Positions 1 to 10,739 of a stretch of 24,263 bases of DNA are shown here, piece by piece (the first letter of the stretch is position 1; each line of letters opens with the position of its first letter). The position numbers and the translations under genes were made by a program. The DNA lies in the NCBI GenBank assembly GCA_000697455.1, contig JNET01035316.1:1-24263 (forward strand), in the 5' to 3' direction. The notes beneath the pieces are model-generated. The model had not been told where the DNA came from. It worked only from the letters and a program-made list of their open reading frames with translations, and ran no database searches. The DNA comes from Basidiobolus heterosporus B8920. Taxonomy: Eukaryota; Basidiobolomycota; Basidiobolomycetes; Basidiobolales; Basidiobolaceae.

Positions 1-521
1 TACTGCCGAGAAACACCCATTCTTAGTACAACCCCATGCATCAGTTATCACCCCATGTCTTTTCACCATCTGTTGTCCCAGCCCCAAGATCTCTATTCCT
101 GCCAAGTCCAAGTAATTACCATATATGGTAATAATGTTACACAAGATTCCTTATTTGGAATGCGTGTCTCACATTTTAGTCTCCAGGTCCTTATTTGGAA
201 ATCTTAATGTAACACAAAGATCACATGGTTATGTGAAGTAGTCATTGTGAATATGGTTTCTCCATTTAGTTTAGTATTACCTCATTGCTTATTAATCATT
301 GTCTTGGCACTTAACCTCAGAAAAGTATATATAGTACTATCCCCCCTTACGTATTCCTCAGTCTGATAAACACAGGTTATTAATAAACATTCCTACCAGA
401 TTCCAGCTATTGTCCTTGCCTTGTTTGTCTACACCTAAGTCATTCCTGCCTTGTCCTGCCTGGTCTCTTCTCTTGCCTTGTCCTGCCTGGTCTCTTCTCC
501 TGCCTTGGTTTGTTCATAACA
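1..521 (+). mobile_element. Ty3/gypsy LTR, left end cut by window
   Basis: This stretch matches the right-hand LTR at 19982-20493, starting about 19 bases into it, at roughly 90 percent identity by eye. It holds a TATA box (TATATATA, 326-333), an AATAAA-type signal near 381 and the LTR terminus TTCATAACA ending at 521. A 27-base unit starting TTGTCCTGCC is present twice in tandem (451-477 and 478-504); the copy at 19982 has it once. Because the left side lies outside the window it could be a solo LTR or the right LTR of a longer element. No internal gypsy sequence follows it. Confidence 0.85.
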
Positions 522-1246
522 GAACGATCCTGTCCAAAGTGGCTGTTGTTGCTATCGGAATATCTCCTTCCTTATTAGCCTTCCTGTCTTATATAAACAG
601 TATCTTGAATAAACTTTATATTTTTTCTCCCTGAATCAGAAATCCAATTATATCATAGACTGTAAGTTTGATTCTGTGGTAGTTATGTTATTGCAAGAGG
701 GAACAGTCCCACTTGAGTGAAACTGATCACATCCTGCTTTGATCCCACTTGCATGCCTGTAATAAAATATCATTACCTATTGTTTTCTCCAACTTCGGCA
801 TAATATTTTATAAACTATGATTTACACTGAAGTAAAATTCAAAATGATCATAATCAGTACAATTAGGGCATTGATGACATGAAATGCAAGAATATTGTAA
901 GGAAATTTGTTTATTATCATAAGTATGAAAAACCACTCACATCTGGGCTGTATCATACCAGATCAATCTATGAGCATATGGGATCCTTTCATTGCCTCTG
1001 GTTATTTCTAATTAGTCCTATTGCCTCTACTGGCTTTCCAATTGATATCCTGGAAGCAATGCATATCAAATAAGGTGATCCTTTAACCCCTATACCTACA
1101 AGAAGTCAGTTTGCAAGGCTATTCAGCCATTATAAAAGTTACTGCCATATAAGTTTCACTCTACCATGCATGGACTAACTAGTGGCAAGAGCTTTCATGC
1201 TAAGCTCAAGATTTCTGAGAATTATCTAGCTTGAGTAAAGGATGAA
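522..1246. other. Non-coding stretch with promoter-like tail
   Basis: No protein family is recognised here. At 589-613 a TATATAAA box is followed by AATAAA, an arrangement like the R region of an LTR, so 522-660 could be the tail of another, unidentified LTR. The short frame at 879-1073 has no recognisable motif. The last part may be the degraded upstream portion of the transposase that follows. Confidence 0.4.
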
Positions 1247-1720
1247 ATGCAAGAAGCATGGGCTCAAACACTATGGCCTGCCAATCTCCTGCCCCTTCCA
1301 AGGGTATTCTCTAACAGAACAAACCTCAAGAGTAGCTTGGACACTTTACCAGTAAGAATCAATAAGCCCATTAGAGAGCAGAGGGTATTTTACTCAGGAA
1401 AGTACAAGGCACACAAGTTTCAAGCTATGACTGACCTGGAAGGAAACATTGTTAGGTTTAGTGGGCCACACCCTGGAAGCATTCATGGTAAGAGACTTTT
1501 GGTTAAATTGTCCACCCTTGAAGAGATGGGAACAAACAATGTCAGATCTGTCGTATCTTGGAAAGAATGTAAAAGAGCTGGTTACATGACTGGGCTCAAG
1601 AAACCAAAAGCTGCAGTTTTGACTCAAAGACAAAAGACTTCCAATGATATGTTTGCTCATTTTAGAGTAATACTTGGGCATAGTTTTGCACTTCTAAAAA
1701 GATTTAGTATCCTTGCATGA
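1247..1720 (+). pseudogene. HARBI1-like (PIF/Harbinger, DDE_4-type) transposase fragment
   Basis: The 157-residue frame looks like the C-terminal half of a fungal PIF/Harbinger transposase, which would cut and paste its own transposon in the nucleus. What I see is a block at about residues 46-57 (RVFYSGKYKAHKFQ), then F-SGPHPGSIHG, where the family normally shows PGS-HD, and then LTQRQKTSNDMFAHFRV followed by GHSFALLKRF, matching the family's late helix (usually '...Q..FN..MS..R..VE..FG.L...F'). The usual Asp after PGSIH is Gly here. The fragment is short compared with full-length HARBI1-type proteins (roughly 300-400 residues), and the first DD part (GAIDGTH-like) is not clearly present upstream. 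I therefore read it as a decayed, inactive copy. The ATG at 1247 is simply the first in the open frame. Family assignment is by remembered motifs, not a search. Confidence 0.6.
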
Positions 1721-2040
1721 AAGTACAGAGGAAAATCACAAGAATGAAATGACTCAAAAGTTAGTAAAGTAGTTAATATTGACACACTGCCAGTATATGT
1801 ATACAAGAAAGTACCCTCTAAGAGCTTTAGACTTAAGCCTCTATGAGTAGAAGCTAATAAAGTTATGTGTTGATGTTTATCTGTTTTTGGTAAGGTAACT
1901 GTGCTTTATTATCAATTTAGATGCTACCATTTTCCAAGTGGTAATATTATAGTACCAAATAGTGCCCAATGGTACCACATCATACCAGAACAATAATTTC
2001 CTTGCCTGATCTGACACCATAGAGTGGAATAAGTCTAATA
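1721..2040. other. Non-coding, nothing recognised
   Basis: AT-rich sequence with no convincing frame, RNA gene or repeat. It may be the 3' flank of the HARBI1-like relic, but no terminal inverted repeat could be matched. Confidence 0.4.
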
Positions 2041-2115
2041 TATCAAGCAATCCCAAAATTGGGCCTAGGTCTGTGGTGCTCTAATATGAGAGTCCCAGAC
2101 ACTAGATGAGGCCCT
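2041..2115 (+). mobile_element. Possible scrap of Copia pol
   Basis: About 65 percent of bases over some 65 positions align with 4163-4230, the start of the Copia reverse-transcriptase region (shared CAAAATTGGGC and ATGAGGCC blocks). It is a fossil and far too short to name parts. The similarity could be fortuitous. Confidence 0.3.
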
Positions 2116-3077
2116 GGAATGCCTCAATATAAAACCAATATTGCACAGAAATTGCATAAATCAACCAAATTGAACTAAATTATGCTACTACTACCACTAA
2201 TTTGGTATAGTCTATCCCTTCAGTCTAAGAGTATCCACTGGCAACAAGTCATGCTCAGAATTATTCAACAGTAACCTTTGAGTTATACCTAATCTTAAGC
2301 ACCTGTCTGCATAAAGTTGATAATTGACCTTCCATTAACTTGGCAAAGATCCAAGTCTAATTTTCCATAAGTTGCCAATATTACTTAGAAATCACAGATA
2401 TCTAAGACCCCATCTGAGGGCTTGACAAGGGCTCCTTCTGAGTCTGAGGCTCTCTGATTTGACCAGCAGAGGCATAGGCCCCCTTGAGAATTCATTAGTA
2501 TAGTAATCAGGGCTATTTCTTTCATAATCTGATCATCAATTATGAGTATGTGGAATCAAACTTCTGACAGCATACCAAGCTATTCAGAGGCCTCAGCCAA
2601 GGTTGTAGAGCTTACTTGAGTACTTTTTTCTTCATTGACTTGCTTAGGTTCAGCACTGATGTTTGGTAATGACAAATCAAGTTTTGTAATCATCTGATGT
2701 AACTTCTGGCAAGAATTTTGAGTTTTCTTTAAACAAAACATTCCTGGACTTGGTCAGCTTCTTAACTTTGGTATCATACTATCTGTAGACTTTATTCTAT
2801 TTACAATGGCCTAAAAATATGTGTTCTATGCATTTAGATCAAATTTTCACCAATTTTTGGCTTATTTTGGCATTGTTGTGTAGTGGCATGTTTTGATAAG
2901 AAAAGAGATCCGGATATAGAGCAAATGCAATACCACAACTTGTCATCAGCAGTAGCTGAATTTTGTAGTAGAAGAATATCAATACTGATAGAAGGCAAAA
3001 AACCTTCCCAGAGAAATGGAATCAATAGAATAATAGCTTTCACAAGATGTGCCAATGATGCAAGTTTCTTCAGCTAA
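2116..3077. other. Unassigned AT-rich stretch
   Basis: Nothing recognisable on either strand. The short overlapping frames at 2834-3055 (-) and 2883-3077 (+) have no motif and look like chance openings. Some of this may be further decayed Copia sequence, but I cannot show it. Confidence 0.35.
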
Positions 3078-3425
3078 AGGTCTGGCTAATTACACAGAGC
3101 ACTACAGTGTTCCATAGAGAAGTTGGATTTCTATAGACAACTACAGAAAATAAACAGGGTTTAACAACCTTTGAGTTGACAAATAGTAAGTGCTTATAGC
3201 CAAAGCAACTATAATCTGATCCTGAACAGTGTACTGTGATATGTAGAGAAGCTTGTTGTCCAGGCCTAAATTAAGAGTGTATTTACCTTTTGACTTCAAA
3301 ACTAAGATAAAGATTTGTAAAGGGATGATATAAAAGAACACAGATTTTATACTTCAGCTTTGAGTTGCAGGTCTTTCTTGTTTCAAAAACTATCTAGAAG
3401 TCGCAACCTTGAACTTCAATAACTT
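3078..3425 (+). repeat. Dispersed repeat R1, copy 1
   Basis: Matches 8402-8745 in the same orientation. Shared blocks include ATAGAGAAGTTG, GAACAGTGTACTGTGA, TGTAGAGAAGCT, AGGCCTAAAT and, near the end, CTTGTTTC followed by AGAAGT-GCAAC. It contains a TATAAAA box near 3329 and its end (GAACTTCAA) looks like the end of a Copia-type LTR (TGTTGAAGTT...AACTTCAACA). It is therefore probably an old LTR, but the left boundary is unclear. Confidence 0.6.
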
Positions 3426-3578
3426 TGCAAGTTCAAGCACTAAAGTTCTGTTTAAAGATGTCTTTTGATAGAAGAAGGTAAAGAAAGTAAAATTAAAGTC
3501 CTTTGGAAGTGAGTTGTTTGCTGAACAAGTGAGTATCCTCAAGTAACAAAGCCTTTATTTGTTTCTTTAGGCTAAAGA

Positions 3579-3860
3579 TGTTGAAAGTCTGGTGACTTGT
3601 GGTACAAGCAGCATTTCCTAAAGAGGAAAATATGGAGTATGGTGACTGCATCTGAACACAAAGTCTAAGACCAATTAGTTGCTTGTATAGCTGACATGCC
3701 AAAGTACCATACACAGACAGACTAGGTTAAGGTTACCTAATTATATAGGCATAGCATATAAGGACTGGTAGCTCAGAGGTTAGAGCACCTTGCTAGAGTT
3801 AAGGAGGTCCCAGGCTCAATTCCTGGCCAGACCAATAATTCTTCCCAAATAATTTCAACA
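3579..3860 (+). mobile_element. 282-bp tRNA-bearing LTR-like element, copy 1
   Basis: The element starts TGTTGAAA and ends TTTCAACA, a perfect 8-base terminal inverted repeat with the TG...CA ends of an LTR. It is exactly as long as the inverted copy at 11676-11957 and differs from it at about 19 of 282 positions with no gaps (about 93 percent identity). Similarity stops sharply at both ends. It contains a tRNA-like gene at 3762-3834, 26 bases before its right end. No target duplication is visible (AAAGA on the left, TGTTG on the right), so this copy is older, or is one LTR of a larger decayed element. The Copia pol fossil at 4163 lies just downstream in the same direction, and the two could be parts of one element. 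Confidence 0.8.
3762..3834 (+). tRNA. tRNA-like gene inside LTR-like element, copy 1
   Basis: The 73 bases fold as a full cloverleaf. The acceptor arm GGACTGG/CCAGACC has one A-A mismatch. The D stem GCTC/GAGC is perfect, with GG in its loop. The anticodon stem is CCTTG/TAAGG, the variable loop AGGTC, the T stem CCAGG/CCTGG, and A is at the discriminator. The anticodon loop CTAGAGT gives AGA at 3795-3797 (serine by the code), yet there is no long variable arm as real tRNA-Ser has, so the identity is doubtful. The A box TAGCTCAGAGG (3769-3779) fits consensus, and the B box GGCTCAATTCC (3813-3823) has one deviation. There is no run of four T directly after it. It is more likely an embedded tRNA-derived promoter or pseudogene than a working tRNA. 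Confidence 0.65.
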
Positions 3861-4162
3861 TGTTGTAGTGTTGAGAACTGATTTTCAAAGCACTTACAGT
3901 TCCATCAGGCAATTTCTATATTTTTTATTATATTAGTACTAACCTAAATTTTCACTAAGTATTACATCATATAATGAAGAAATCAATTTTTGCCATCCCT
4001 AATCATCAGTGTCAAACCATAGAAAACAATGAAGGAAAAGCCACTCCTATGAACCTTGCAACTGTGGATATGGTCTCTGAGTTGGCCAATTCAATGCAGA
4101 AGTTGTGATTCCAACTTCCCACAACAGAAGAACAAATCAGATCAGAAATTGCCCTGATAACA
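3861..4162. other. Non-coding gap between tRNA element and Copia fossil
   Basis: No recognisable frame or RNA. If the 282-bp element were the left LTR of the Copia fossil, primer-binding site, gag and integrase would be expected here; nothing of the kind can be recognised. Confidence 0.35.
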
Positions 4163-5790
4163 ATATTCATGAGTCTCAAAATTGGGCTTATTCTTGTGAC
4201 GCTCAAGTTAGAGAGCCATACACCCTAAATGAGGCCTTCAAGAACCCTCAGACAGAGTTCTAGAGATCTGCCATGTCTGAAGAATATCAGGCACTTATAG
4301 AAAATCAGACTTGGATTTCAACCAAATTACCTAATGTTGAAGAATTGATTGGATGCAGATGAGTGCTCACAGTTAAAAACAATCCGGATGGTATTTATGA
4401 AAGATTTGAACAAGACTTGTTGCCATAGGATACTCCCAGGCTGCAGGAACATACTATACAGAAACATATGCACCAGTGGCTAAGTTTAATTCCATAAGAT
4501 TGTTTTAGCAATATCTGCTGAATATCAATTTTATGCTCTTCAAATGGATGCTGAAATAACCTTTTTGAATGGAGCATTGACTAAAAATATCTACATGGAC
4601 TAGCCAGTTGGGCTTGTGGTCACAAAATTCCCTTAAATAGTTTGAAAATTCAATAAACATGCTATGGCTTAAAATACTCACCTAGAGCTTACAGTAGCAA
4701 GATAGATGTGTATCTAGAAAAATTGCAATTCCTAAAGTGCCAAGCTGATTATAGTATCTATTGGAGGCCATATAAGATAAGTCTAGTCTTGCTGGTCTTT
4801 TATGTACATGATCTGATAATAGCCACCAATGACTTGAGAGTAATGGAAAAGACTAAATCAAGCCTATATACCAAGTTTAAAATGACCGATCTTGGAGAAC
4901 TGATGTACTATCTGTGAATACAGATTAGTATGGACTGGGCTACCAGAGCTGTAAGCTTAAACCAGTCTAAGTATACATTAGATATACTTAGAGGGCTTAA
5001 AATGGGAGAATTTAAGCCTGTATCAACCCTGAGGGAGACAAACTTTAACTTGACCAAAAATGGTTTGAATCCAGCACACTTGGACTAATTTGAAAGCCAA
5101 AAGTTTCCTTATCAATCTTTGGCTGGTAGCTTGAGAAATATCATGGTTGGAACATTTCCACATATTGCATATTTGGTGGGATTTGTCAACCTATACCATC
5201 AGATTATGGATCTGCTGAAATCACATCAATTAAGTATATTTTGATATATCTAAGGGGATCTATTGATCTTAGCTTATAGCATATATATAAATAATACAAA
5301 TATGATCTCCTGGGTTACATTGATGCTAATTGGGGGCAAGATATTGATGACAAAAGATCCGAACTGGATATACCTTTCTTGGCTGTAATGGAGCAATTTC
5401 TTAAAACTCAAGGAAATAACCCAAAGTTGCACTTTCAACTACCAAATCAGAATACATGGTTGCCTGTGAAGCTACAACAGAGACGATATGGTTAAGAAAA
5501 CTATTGAAAGACTTGGGTTTTATTCAGAGTTCACCAATTACTATATTGCAGGGTAATCAAAATTGTATTCAACCAGCTAGAAATCCAATGTAACATGCCA
5601 GAGGTAAGCACACGGAAATTAAGCTCCAGTTTGTTAGAGAAGCTATAGAAAATAGGTTACTACACTTGGTTTATTGTCCAATCAAACAAATGGTTGCAGA
5701 CATTTTAACCAAATCATTAGCTAGAGAGAAATGTGAATGTTTAAGAAATCACTTAGGATTAGTGCCTATGGGTATTTAGTTGAGTGGGAG
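4163..5790 (+). mobile_element. Ty1/Copia pol fossil (reverse transcriptase and RNase H)
   Basis: Parts of a Copia polyprotein are readable on the plus strand. These are the start of the Copia-type reverse transcriptase (EEYQALIENQTW, about 4280), its central part (ETYAPVAKF and LQMDAEITFLNGAL, 4465-4580), and later reverse-transcriptase blocks (MTDLGELMYYL near 4885, YQSLAGSLR near 5115). RNase H follows, with sequence resembling 'ALSTTEAEYMA' near 5435, and the family's end resembling 'ADILTKSLAREK' near 5695-5730. It is a fossil, heavily broken with well over ten breaks, and much older than the gypsy element at 16506. No gag or integrase was recognised. Confidence 0.85.
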
Positions 5791-5791
5791 T

Positions 5792-6060
5792 GATGAAGTT
5801 CACATAATTTAGGACCTAGTTATTCATTCTTGATCTCACCCTTATTATACTTACTTAGTAATTTCCTCTCACTCAATATTTACACTGTATTTTGCACTAG
5901 GTTAGAAGTACACTGAATACTTGACTTTCTCAAAGATGCCCAAAAGACCCCAAGCTTTGCACATATGCTCCTAGGACCTTCCTTAACAAATTATACAAGT
6001 GGTGATTTTTACTTCTTGACAAATATATAGAAGTCAACCTTAAATTCAATAAGTCTGCAA
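5792..6060 (+). repeat. Possible right LTR of the Copia fossil
   Basis: Directly after the Copia pol end a purine-rich GAGTGGGAGTG is followed by TGATGAAGTTC, which resembles the usual Copia LTR start. Around 6020-6055 the sequence AGAAGTC-AACCTTAAATTCAATAA resembles the end of repeat R1 near 3395-3420. The middle does not align by eye, so the call is tentative. Confidence 0.35.
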
Positions 6061-7288
6061 GTAAAAACCAAATGTGCATCTGATTCTCAAAATCACTTCT
6101 AATAATTTTGACAATCTCACAACAGCATCTACATCAAATGTATTTCTACCAAATCCCTGCACACAGATGTCTTCAAGATGCTGTTCCACAGAGTAACCTG
6201 CTTCATCTATGCAATCTTTAGGCTAGTACAATTCTATATCTTTCCCGTTATCTGTTGTTTTAGCTATCTCTTCCTCTGGCAAGAGCATAGCTAGATTACC
6301 ACAAAGTATAAATCAAACTGTACTTTATTGGACTTTATACCTGAGGCAAACAATTCACACGTGATTGATTTGCTGACAGTTGATACAACATCTTGCATCC
6401 TCTATGAAGAGTATGCTGAGGACAACCACTCCAGGGATGACTTGAGCATGGACAGTAATGATGACCTTCACAGAATATGCAAAGAGCTTAACCAAGTAGA
6501 CTGTGAGGAAGGAGATTGGTCAGAAACCTGTGCAGAAGAAGTTTGGAACCATCATTTAAAGCCATACCAAGTCTTACATATCTTGTCATTAATCATACCA
6601 GTATACTGTTTTTATTACCTTTACTTAGTATGCACAATGATATACATCAATGTTTAGTGAGCAATTGTATAAGAAAATAAAATGATAATGATGAAGTAAA
6701 GTCTTTTATTGGAGAATAGCAAATACTCATTCTTCTGCAAATTCACACTGTTACCTTCAATCAGAGCTTTTGGGAACAACATATGTAGATCTGACCAAGT
6801 CCTCTAACCTATTAAGATCAGCAGAACCACATATTTGGTGCCACCTTGGTGGAATAGCAAGGTAGCTGAATGGGGTGTCTAGCAAAATTGTAGAACTTTA
6901 AGGACAGAAGGAAAAGGCCCTTGAATGGTTTGACAGATTCAAGAGGTATCCCATTTAGAAGAATGGGACAAAAGCATTAAAGACTATGAGTTTGGTAGCT
7001 ACTTAAAGGGTCTTCCTTGGAGATGCAATCTATTTCTGGGTGTCATATCTTACCCAAGAATGCTCCAATCTTCATGAGACAACTTTGATGGAATAGCCCT
7101 AAATCTGGATTATAACATGCTTGAGCATAATGCTGTGATGTACATTCCAGAATATGTGTGCTCAGTTCAAAGTTGTAAATTTATGACTTGTTCACATATA
7201 GGCAATAAAAGTTAGGCTAGTACTAATATAATAAGTTATAGAAATTGCTTGAACAAACTGTGAGTGCTTTGAGAACCAGTTCTATTGT
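6061..7288. other. Unassigned stretch with one unexplained open frame
   Basis: The plus frame 6328-6657 (109 residues, opening with TTG rather than ATG) is acidic in its first 70 residues and ends in a strongly hydrophobic run of about 25 residues that could be a membrane segment. I recognise no family. With no start codon, promoter or conservation to support it, I do not call it a gene. The rest of the stretch holds nothing I can identify. Confidence 0.35.
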
Positions 7289-7906
7289 CTGATTCCAAGG
7301 ACATGACACAATGACATGTTGTAGTTTCTGCAAAATGAAGGGAGTATATTCATCTTGTCATTCTCATTATTATTGCCTTAACATAATAGCAAGTAACCTA
7401 CTCATGCCATCCAAAAATTGCAATGGATATGATATGTTGGCAACTGCTTGCCAAGACATTTCTTTCCCAGCAGCTGAAAAGGGTGCTAGCCATAAACAAG
7501 AAATTTTACTACTAAATATACTTGATTGGGCAGGAACCTTGTCATTAAATGTCTTGCACTTGCTTTTTAATAACATCCACTTGCTGATGACTAACTTAAA
7601 TAGTGGCATGCTTAACCTGAACAGCAAATTTGAAGTACTGGAAAAGCTCCCAGTAATTGGCGGAATACTGGATAATTTCAGCACACCATTGCATTTTAGC
7701 TATGCACCAATTAATACTCACACTGCCATATAGTTATTCTAATATACAGATTGGAAGTATTGGATATGTAGTTATTCCACTGGTATTTTGAAGAGATTTC
7801 TACCCAATATTTACTGAATGTATTAGGAGTTATTTGTGGATAATGTCAACATCTTAACAGTTGCTGATTTCCACCATATTAAAAGGCTTTGCAAGGAGTT
7901 TATTGG
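7289..7906 (+). pseudogene. Tnp2-like (CACTA/EnSpm-type) transposase fragment, copy D
   Basis: This is the only plus-strand member of the Tnp2-like family in the window. The frame 7311-7733 carries the cysteine motif CCSFCKMKGVYSS, then YDMLATACQDISFPAAEKG, then ILLLNILDWAGTLSLNVLHLLFNNIHLLM. The last block is the family's '...L.FP..F..D.MHL..EN..P.L' motif. The corresponding part of copy B reads FPSIETGIGHKPAILLL and then FPLGAMHLSFNDIPILM. After the frame ends, 7741-7906 still reads TDWKYWICSYSTGIL and RFLPNIY in another frame, as in copy B. Similarity stops near 7906, so both ends are missing. It appears more diverged than copies A-C. It would have encoded the middle of a DNA transposase and is clearly dead. 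Confidence 0.7.
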
Positions 7907-8401
7907 GACAATAAGCAGTCAGTGAGTAATATACTAACTTATTTAAAGAAACAGCAATCCAAGATAGAAGATCACCTAGGTTATATTGAAAGTGAAAATA
8001 GCAATATTGGAAGTGGCTTTTGATACTAAGAAGAAGTTGTTGACCATCCACATGATGTCTTATTGCAATAAAGAAAGGTATTTATATGTTTTGTTAAATT
8101 AAAAAAGAAGCCATTATGTACTATTCTGGAAGGTTCAAAGGACTTACTGTACTATTATGTACTATTCAAGAGGGTTCTAAGAGCATACAGTGGAAGTTTC
8201 AGCTTGTTTGGCCATATTAGAGATTTTTCATAAATCTAACATTTAATAATGTTGTAATTAATCTAAATTGATGCTTCTCATTTCATTTTGTTAAGACAAT
8301 AAGTAGTCAATGAATAATATATTTACCTATTCGAAGAAACAGGAATCAGAGGAAGAAGATCTACCTTGGTTAACTGTGTTAAACTATCTTCTAAGGATGG
8401 G
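7907..8401. repeat. Block with two internal duplications
   Basis: 7907-7984 and 8295-8375 are direct repeats (shared GACAATAAG-AGTCA-TGA-TAATATA, AAAGAAACAG and GAAGATC blocks). Between them 8115-8155 and 8156-8196 are two adjacent 41-base units, each starting TATGTACTATTC. No protein is recognised. The block ends where repeat R1 copy 2 begins, and may belong to the same element as R1. Confidence 0.55.
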
Positions 8402-8745
8402 AAGCCTGCTCAATGACACTAGCACTTCAGTATTTTATAGAGAAGTTGAATTTCTATAGATGATTATATGTAATAATCAGGTGTTTTAACAACCATTGAG
8501 ATGAAGAAAGACAAGTGTCCTTAATCAAAACAACTGTATTCTGCCCCTGAACAGTGTACTGTGACTTGTAGAGAAGCTAAATGTCTAGGCCTAAATCAAG
8601 AGGGTTCCTGCTTTTTAACTACAAAACAACACGCAAAGTTTGTAATGAACTCTAGTAATGGTTCCAGTTTTCCTCAATAAAGCTCTTAATTGAAGGTCTT
8701 CCTTGTTTCTAAAACAATACAGAAGTTGCAACTTCAACCCTGAGT
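8402..8745 (+). repeat. Dispersed repeat R1, copy 2
   Basis: Direct copy of 3078-3425 (see there), with the strongest match at 8546-8606 (CCTGAACAGTGTACTGTGA, TGTAGAGAAGCTA, AGGCCTAAATCAAGAG) and at the right end (CTTCCTTGTTTC, AGAAGTTGCAACTTCAA). An AATAAA signal lies at about 8677. It is probably an LTR relic; no flanking duplication is visible. Confidence 0.55.
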
Positions 8746-9079
8746 AAGTAGACTATTATTGCATTAAGGTTTTCTCTAAGCTTCCATAAAGAATGAAGTA
8801 GTTAATGCCATCACATGTCCAATACTCATCATTTGCAATGTTGTTTATGCCATTTTGAAGCTAAATGTTTGGGCCATCATATATCTTGAGTACAGCTTGG
8901 CAGTTTGTTGTTTTATGAGTGTGCATGTTCAAAACTGCATCATACCAGATTTTACTTATAAAGCAATATATTTAAGCAATAACTCTTGCTCTGTACTGAA
9001 AAAACCTGAAATTTTGTGGTGTTATGAAATACAGCTTCATCACTACAGCATCACACTCATAAAGTAATACTACTGTGTT
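8746..9079. other. Non-coding, nothing recognised
   Basis: AT-rich sequence between repeat R1 copy 2 and the right end of Tnp2-like copy A. The short plus frame at 8855-9067 has no motif. Part of this may be the untranslated tail of copy A. Confidence 0.35.
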
Positions 9080-10739
9080 ATGCATTCAAATATTTTATCT
9101 GTTTGATATTCCACAACTCTAACTTTTCCCTTCCAATTATTCCACTAATAATGAGTGCCAAAGAAGACTTGATATTTGCTCTTGCTCAACCCTACATATG
9201 CTCAAGCTTGATTTAACAGGTAAAATTCAACAGCATCTACATACCTCCATTCAACGCCAATATTGGCACAATTACCATACATGCTCTATCTTGTATGACA
9301 CAAACACTTTCCTAGCAATTGATATCATGTACTGATGGAAACTACGATTTGTTGCTGTACTTGAGCCAAGACTTGCTATGTATGCAACTAAGTTACAGCT
9401 TGAGTATTTGAGCATTGGTTTGGCTACAATATTGCTTACTATGACTAGAGAATATTCTATCATGTCAAAGGCTAACCAGCTAGATGCTCTTTCAAGCTAC
9501 TCCTGGAAGATATTGTTGAATTCTCTCTGATGTATAATAAGAATTAAGTTAGCGCTTGCAGTTAACACAGAAGTATGACCTCAAAATTACAGGTTGTCCA
9601 TGGATTTAGTGCGGTTAGTTGGGCTCTTGACACCACCCAAGAGAGACCATGAATGCTACAACATGATACTCCTGTTGCCCTTCCTCACCTTGGTATTCAT
9701 TCTCTGCTCCATTTAGTGGTATCTATCACCAATTTTGCTTTAACGTTTTGATGAGGTTTGCATATGGTCAAGCTGCTGTTTTTGTCTGATTCACAATTTC
9801 TCCACATATGCATTCTATGGAAAACTCCCAAAAAGTGTAAGATGGCGCAATTACCTGCAAACATTTTGTCAAGTGTACTAATGAGTGGACAGAATAGCGG
9901 CATAAATTGATTTGGCAGGAATGTATATGTAGTAGAGCTTATCCAATTTTGTCACAAACTCCTCACAGACACTAAGAATATGGTGTAAATCTGCTACAGT
10001 TAGCTTGTGCCTTGGATAGATATTGATAATATCTAAAAATAACTCCCAGTGCTTCTAGTAAATAGTTGGTAAAAATCCTTTCAAAATACCACTAGAATAA
10101 TTACAAATTCAATACTTCTAATCCTTACATTCATATGACCTTCTGCAGGTATGGATATTCATTGGTGTGCAGGTAAAATATGGTGGTGTGTGAATATTGT
10201 CCAATATTCCTCTAATTATCATAAGCTTCTCTGGTATGACAAATGTGCCATTAGGCACAGCTTTCCACTATATAACTTGATCATCAGTGTGAGGATACTA
10301 CCAATGATGAAGTGGAAGGCACCCAATGGGATGTTTGCTGTCCAGCTAAGACTCCTCAATAGCAATATTGCTGGCTTAGGGCTAATGCCTGTGTCAATTG
10401 ATGGAAATAAAAATTCTTTACAAACTGCTGTCAACATGTAAGATTCATGATGGTTTTTGAACAGTATTAGTTAGTTGTTTAGTGTTGTGATTAGGGTAAT
10501 AACAATATGAATGACCTGATGAATATTACCCTTCATTTTGCAAAATCTATAACATTGTATCCTTGAAATCCAGCTACTTTACACTATAGTGGGGTTGCAG
10601 TGCTACTCACTGACAGCTTGAATTTTCTTATCTTATATTACTTTACTTAACCAAATTAAGATGGCTATCCTTTACTATTGGTATTATCCCTTTTTACTGG
10701 CTATATTTCAATTCACTTGCAGATCCAGGATTTTCCCAG

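Noticed and set aside
410-634. 74-residue frame with Leu/Pro-rich repeats
   Set aside because: It is the pyrimidine-rich tail of an LTR read as protein; the residue repeats are the 27-base tandem units.
2834-3077. Overlapping frames on both strands near 2.9 kb
   Set aside because: No motif on either strand and no conservation with another part of the window; treated as chance.
3861-3874. TGTTGTAGTGTTGA shared with 23324-23337, thought to be an LTR start
   Set aside because: The match stops after 14 bases, which can occur by chance in a window of this size and composition.
6328-6657. 109-residue open frame, acidic then hydrophobic
   Set aside because: It opens with TTG, has no known motif, no upstream promoter or partner exon, and sits among relics; length is within chance for this AT-rich sequence.
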